A stretch of 13,677 nt of DNA, from positions 1-13,677 of the forward strand of contig JACCSL010000853.1 of assembly GCA_013812995.1 (NCBI GenBank), given 5' to 3'. Under the pieces are notes generated by a model. It was given only the letters and a program-made list of their open reading frames with translations. It was not told where the DNA came from and did no database searches. Position 1 is the stretch's first letter, and each line of letters starts with the position of its first letter. Source of the DNA: Ardenticatenales bacterium. GTDB taxonomy: Bacteria; Chloroflexota; Anaerolineae; Ardenticatenales; Ardenticatenaceae. This document shows, piece after piece, positions 10,940 through 13,677 of this stretch. The translations under genes and the position numbers were made by a program.

Positions 10940-13677
10940 ATGGCTAAGGATACTCAACAGTCAGAGTCCAAAACTAGCACAACGCAGCCTCCCGCTCGTG
11001 ATAACCTGGCCCTCGGCCCTGGTGGGATGCGCGATACCCCTCATGATTTTCTCTTCAACCACCTTGCCGGGGCGGATTCGGTCGAATCCCAGGCGAGTTC
11101 GCTCACCCGCCTACAATCCACCCAACAGCAGGTGATGCTACAGCGCCTTGGTTCTACGCATGGCAACCAGCATGTGCAGCGGGTCGTCGCCGCAATGCAG
11201 GGCACTGCTACCTCTGCTTCCTCGGCTTCTTTCTCTGCTTCTCCTCCCTCCCAGACCCCCTCTCCCTCTCCTGTTCGCTCGACATCGGCTGCTCCTCTGC
11301 TTCAGGCAAAGTTATCCGTCAACGAGCCGGGCGATGAGTATGAGCGAGAAGCGGATCAGATCGCGGATCAGGTGATGAGGGCGCAGTCGGTGGCCCCCCC
11401 CGCCCCCCCCGAGGACAACGGTAACAAGTCAGCCCCCGCCACCCCGTATGTGGCCCCCATCTCGCGCTTGGTACAGGCGAGTGGCGATGTAACGGGCGAG
11501 GTCTCCCCGGAAGTTGAGCGCAACATCTCCTCCATGCGGGGCGGCGGACAGCCACTCCCCCGGGAAGAGCGCACCTTCTTTGAGGAGCGGATGGGGGTCG
11601 ATCTCGACAACGTACGAATCCACGATGATTCCAAGGCAATTCAGACCTCGCGAGACATCAACGCGAAAGCCTTTACTGTAGGGAGCAATATTGCCTTCAA
11701 CGCAGGTGAATATCAGCCAGGCACCGATTCGGGGCGGCGGCTACTTGCGCACGAGTTGACCCATGTCGTGCAGCAGGGCGCGGCCAGCACGCTGCAACGC
11801 AAGGCTGCGGCAGCGGAGGGAACCTGCCCTATTTGTGGTAAGACAGGCAAGGGAACTTGCCCCGGATGTGGTGAGTCTTTTACACCAATCGACCCGATTC
11901 AACGGCAGGTTGGCAGCGGTAGCAGTAGGACGACCATCCAACGTTTCAAGATAGACAAACCGGAAAAATTTAAACTGCCAGAAGCCGCTGCGCCTCTGGC
12001 AAAGAAGGGGCTGGAACTTGGGGCTGTAAAGCCCACTTCTGACCTGAAGGCGACGAGTGAAGATCCCGCCGCTAGCGAGGCCGCCGTCCCGGCAGCCATC
12101 GCCGAGGCACCGATCAAGGCCCCCTCCGAAAGCATTGCCGTTGAGCCACTGTCCCTCCGGCCGCTAGCAGCCCCTCAACCCATGCCGCTGGCTGAGAAGG
12201 GCAAGGTGCTTTCCGAAGCGCCCGTGGCCCCAGCGCCCGCCGTTGCGCCCCCCAACGTCAGAGAGAAGTCGGCAGGTAGTGAGATGCCAGCCCCAGCGCC
12301 AGCAGTCCTGGGTACCGCAACGCCTGCTCCCAGCCCGGTAGCCGAGCCTACCGCGCTCACCCCCATGAGCACGACTGTCCCCACAGAGGACGTGACCGCA
12401 GGCAGCGAGAGCCCAACGCTCTCCCGGTCGGTGGAAAGCATCAAAACCCTTGAGAAGGATGCCATCGCCCCTGCTCCCCCGGCTCTGACGGATAAAGGGG
12501 TTGAGCTCGGGGACGCGTGGCAGAGTCGAACGACAGGGGCTGGAAAACGGGCAGCCAGTGTTGATTTCCGGTCGCTGCCCCTCTCGGAAGGCTGGGCGGC
12601 GGCACAGGGAACGATGGCGGCTCGCGAGTCCGCTCCTCCCACTCCTATCCTACCCGCGCCAGCTACGCCAAAGCCTATCGAGGTAGAAGCCGCCTCTGAG
12701 CCTCTGGCCGCTATCGAGTTGCCGCCTGTGCAGAGTGAGGCCCCTACAACCACCGAGCTATTCAAACCGACTGAGAAAACGGTGCAGGCCCCCGACATGT
12801 CGCTGGAGGTCGCCGCATCCGCCGCCCCCGTGGTAGAGGCAAGCCCGCCTCCCGCCGTGGCTGAAACGGCAGCGGCCATACAGCCCGCGACGGAAGCGGT
12901 GCCTGTCGAACCTACCATTGAGACCGCGCTGGTGGCCGCCCCGATGCCAGAGGAAGCCCCTGTTGTCGCCGACCCCATCGCCGAGGCAGCCGCGGCTCCC
13001 CCCCCGATGCCAGAGGAAGCCCCTGCACCCGCCGACCCCATCGCCGAGGCAGCCGCGGCCCCGGAAAAGACGCAGCTTCTGGAGAAGGCGACCCCCCACC
13101 TGAATGCTGCTGAAATGGACAGTGAGACCGTTGTGGCCGCTGCCCAGGCGCACATGGATACACTTACTCCATCGCCAACGACGAGTGAGAAAGCAGCCGT
13201 ATCTGAGGCCGCTGTGATGCCTCAAGCCCTGTTTGACGCTACCATACCACAACCTAAGGTGGCTGCGGTCGAGAGTACTGGTACCACCCCCACCCCAGTC
13301 GATGCTGGCTTGGAAGAGGAACCCACACGCCCTCTCGTTTCCAGCATGGGTGCCATGATAAAGAAGGGCGGGGCCTCCATCGCGCAGAACCTCAGAGAGC
13401 GGGTGTCCTCGGGGCTTCACATCCAGCGATCCATGCTCCCTGGAGTGATCCAGCGCGATCTCTTAGACGAGCTGATCCCTGATTGGGTAAACGACCTACT
13501 GGATTCCTTCCGTGGCGATGCCGCTGCCAAAGAAGGTGAAATTCAGGGAGAGGGTAGTCGTACAGGGGGCGAGATAGATGGCAATTCCAAGTCGAAGGGC
13601 GACGAAATTCAAACGGAGGGCGAAACCAAGCGCACCGAGCTTGAGGGCGAACAGATAACGAAGGGCGCGGAACTTGA
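10940..13677 (+). CDS. eCIS_core (DUF4157) domain protein, large, Pro/Ala-rich, C-terminus outside the window
   Basis: The frame stays open for 912 codons to the window edge; GAGGGG lies 9 bases before the ATG. Residues 122-146 (QAKLSVNEPGDEYEREADQI...) are the typical lead-in of eCIS_core proteins. The core is at about 199-280 (MRGGGQPLP, GVDLDNVRIHDD, AKAFTVGSNIAFN, GRRLLAHELTHVVQQ), with the metallopeptidase-type HELTH at 271-275. C296-x2-C299-x7-C307-x2-C310 is a Cys4 zinc knuckle. About 340-815 is Pro/Ala/Glu-rich linker with a 21-residue duplication at 668-709. From 866 on there are 11-residue repeats. No signal peptide is seen. eCIS_core domains are known to be linked with extracellular contractile injection systems, often at the N-terminus of cargo-like proteins. 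Cargo, processing protease or structural roles are all open, since the C-terminus is unseen and no tail or sheath gene lies in view. Confidence 0.9.
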   Translation, partial: MAKDTQQSESKTSTTQPPARDNLALGPGGMRDTPHDFLFNHLAGADSVESQASSLTRLQSTQQQVMLQRLGSTHGNQHVQRVVAAMQGTATSASSASFSASPPSQTPSPSPVRSTSAAPLLQAKLSVNEPGDEYEREADQIADQVMRAQSVAPPAPPEDNGNKSAPATPYVAPISRLVQASGDVTGEVSPEVERNISSMRGGGQPLPREERTFFEERMGVDLDNVRIHDDSKAIQTSRDINAKAFTVGSNIAFNAGEYQPGTDSGRRLLAHELTHVVQQGAASTLQRKAAAAEGTCPICGKTGKGTCPGCGESFTPIDPIQRQVGSGSSRTTIQRFKIDKPEKFKLPEAAAPLAKKGLELGAVKPTSDLKATSEDPAASEAAVPAAIAEAPIKAPSESIAVEPLSLRPLAAPQPMPLAEKGKVLSEAPVAPAPAVAPPNVREKSAGSEMPAPAPAVLGTATPAPSPVAEPTALTPMSTTVPTEDVTAGSESPTLSRSVESIKTLEKDAIAPAPPALTDKGVELGDAWQSRTTGAGKRAASVDFRSLPLSEGWAAAQGTMAARESAPPTPILPAPATPKPIEVEAASEPLAAIELPPVQSEAPTTTELFKPTEKTVQAPDMSLEVAASAAPVVEASPPPAVAETAAAIQPATEAVPVEPTIETALVAAPMPEEAPVVADPIAEAAAAPPPMPEEAPAPADPIAEAAAAPEKTQLLEKATPHLNAAEMDSETVVAAAQAHMDTLTPSPTTSEKAAVSEAAVMPQALFDATIPQPKVAAVESTGTTPTPVDAGLEEEPTRPLVSSMGAMIKKGGASIAQNLRERVSSGLHIQRSMLPGVIQRDLLDELIPDWVNDLLDSFRGDAAAKEGEIQGEGSRTGGEIDGNSKSKGDEIQTEGETKRTELEGEQITKGAEL
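11205..11276 (+). repeat. polypyrimidine low-complexity tract
   Basis: About 70 bases composed mostly of CT-rich triplets (GCT, TCT, TCC, CCT, CCC), encoding a Ser/Ala/Pro-rich spacer at residues 89-112 of the eCIS_core protein. Its codon choice (TCT, GCT) differs from the GCC/CCC style used elsewhere in the gene. Confidence 0.6.
11394..11410 (+). repeat. paired C8 homopolymer tracts in coding sequence
   Basis: Eight C (11394-11401), one G, eight C (11403-11410), coding for Ala-Pro-Pro-Ala-Pro-Pro at residues 152-157, between the N-terminal motif and the eCIS core. A one-base slip would take the core out of frame. Confidence 0.9.
12941..13065 (+). repeat. 63-bp tandem duplication in the Pro/Ala-rich linker
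   Basis: Two units at 12941-13003 and 13004-13065 are nearly identical, with about five differences before the final bases of each unit. Each encodes PMPEEAP-x3-ADPIAEAAAAP (21 residues). The junction is a third C8 tract (12998-13005). Confidence 0.9.
13535..13677 (+). repeat. 33-bp-period (11-residue) repeat array, continuing past the window
   Basis: In-frame units are GEIQGEGSRTG, GEIDGNSKSKG, DEIQTEGETKR, TELEGEQITKG, then AEL at the edge. The register is x-E-[I/L]-[Q/D/E] at positions 1-4 and a basic residue near position 10, then mostly G. The DNA has diverged while the protein period is kept, so the repeat is under selection at protein level. Confidence 0.8.

Noticed and set aside
12175..13155. 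A 326-codon Gly/Ala/Ser-rich open frame on the minus strand
   Set aside because: Antisense to the Pro/Ala-rich linker. Complement of GCC/CCC-rich repeats gives Gly/Ala/Ser low complexity automatically; no start signal was seen.
12758..13420. A 220-codon Gly/Arg/His-rich open frame on the minus strand
   Set aside because: Another shadow of the same linker and of the 63-bp duplication.

Overview
The window is GC-rich and gene-dense. Its gene content fits an environmental, probably soil-type bacterium of the Chloroflexota (Ktedonobacteria-like). That placement is an inference from the combination of YflT/DUF2382 stress proteins, a stand-alone PspC protein, a DUF5939-type adenylate cyclase, an orphan lysine 2,3-aminomutase and a large eCIS_core (DUF4157) protein. 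There is no rRNA, tRNA, CRISPR array or insertion sequence to anchor the taxonomy.

Layout. (1) Positions 1-1089, minus strand: a class I methyltransferase followed by the N-terminal part of a GT2 dolichol-phosphate-mannose-synthase-like glycosyltransferase that runs off the left edge. (2) 1303-3091, plus strand: a 62-residue PspC membrane protein with its own terminator, then a promoter, a 62-residue Cys-rich zinc-finger-like protein and an unrecognised 407-residue protein. (3) 3146-5151, minus strand: two DUF2382 stress-type proteins (a PRC-barrel-like/DUF2382 protein, then a YflT-like/Gly-zipper/DUF2382 protein), ending in a strong intrinsic terminator whose T-tract overlaps the stop codon of the convergent 407-residue gene. 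(4) 5334-7744, plus strand: a good promoter, a four-helix membrane protein and a 635-residue SRPBCC-like/DUF5939/class III adenylate cyclase, probably one transcript. (5) 7765-10522, minus strand: lysine 2,3-aminomutase and then an M20 metallodipeptidase, with a TATAAT promoter and a leader hairpin in front of the aminomutase. (6) 10523-10939: a divergent regulatory region. (7) 10940 to the right edge, plus strand: at least 912 codons of a protein carrying an eCIS_core domain with HELTH. This gene has no stop codon inside the window.

The eCIS_core gene is the most interesting part. It has a conserved N-terminal lead-in, a metallopeptidase-like core, a Cys4 knuckle, a roughly 480-residue Pro/Ala-rich linker containing a recent 21-residue duplication, seven hydrophobic-Gln-Arg tripeptides clustered at domain boundaries, three C8 tracts, and an array of 11-residue repeats at the point where the window ends. 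eCIS_core proteins are known to associate with extracellular contractile injection systems. Whether such a system lies downstream cannot be seen here.

The rest looks like ordinary chromosomal housekeeping and stress-response content, with two genuinely unrecognised proteins (407 and 157 residues).
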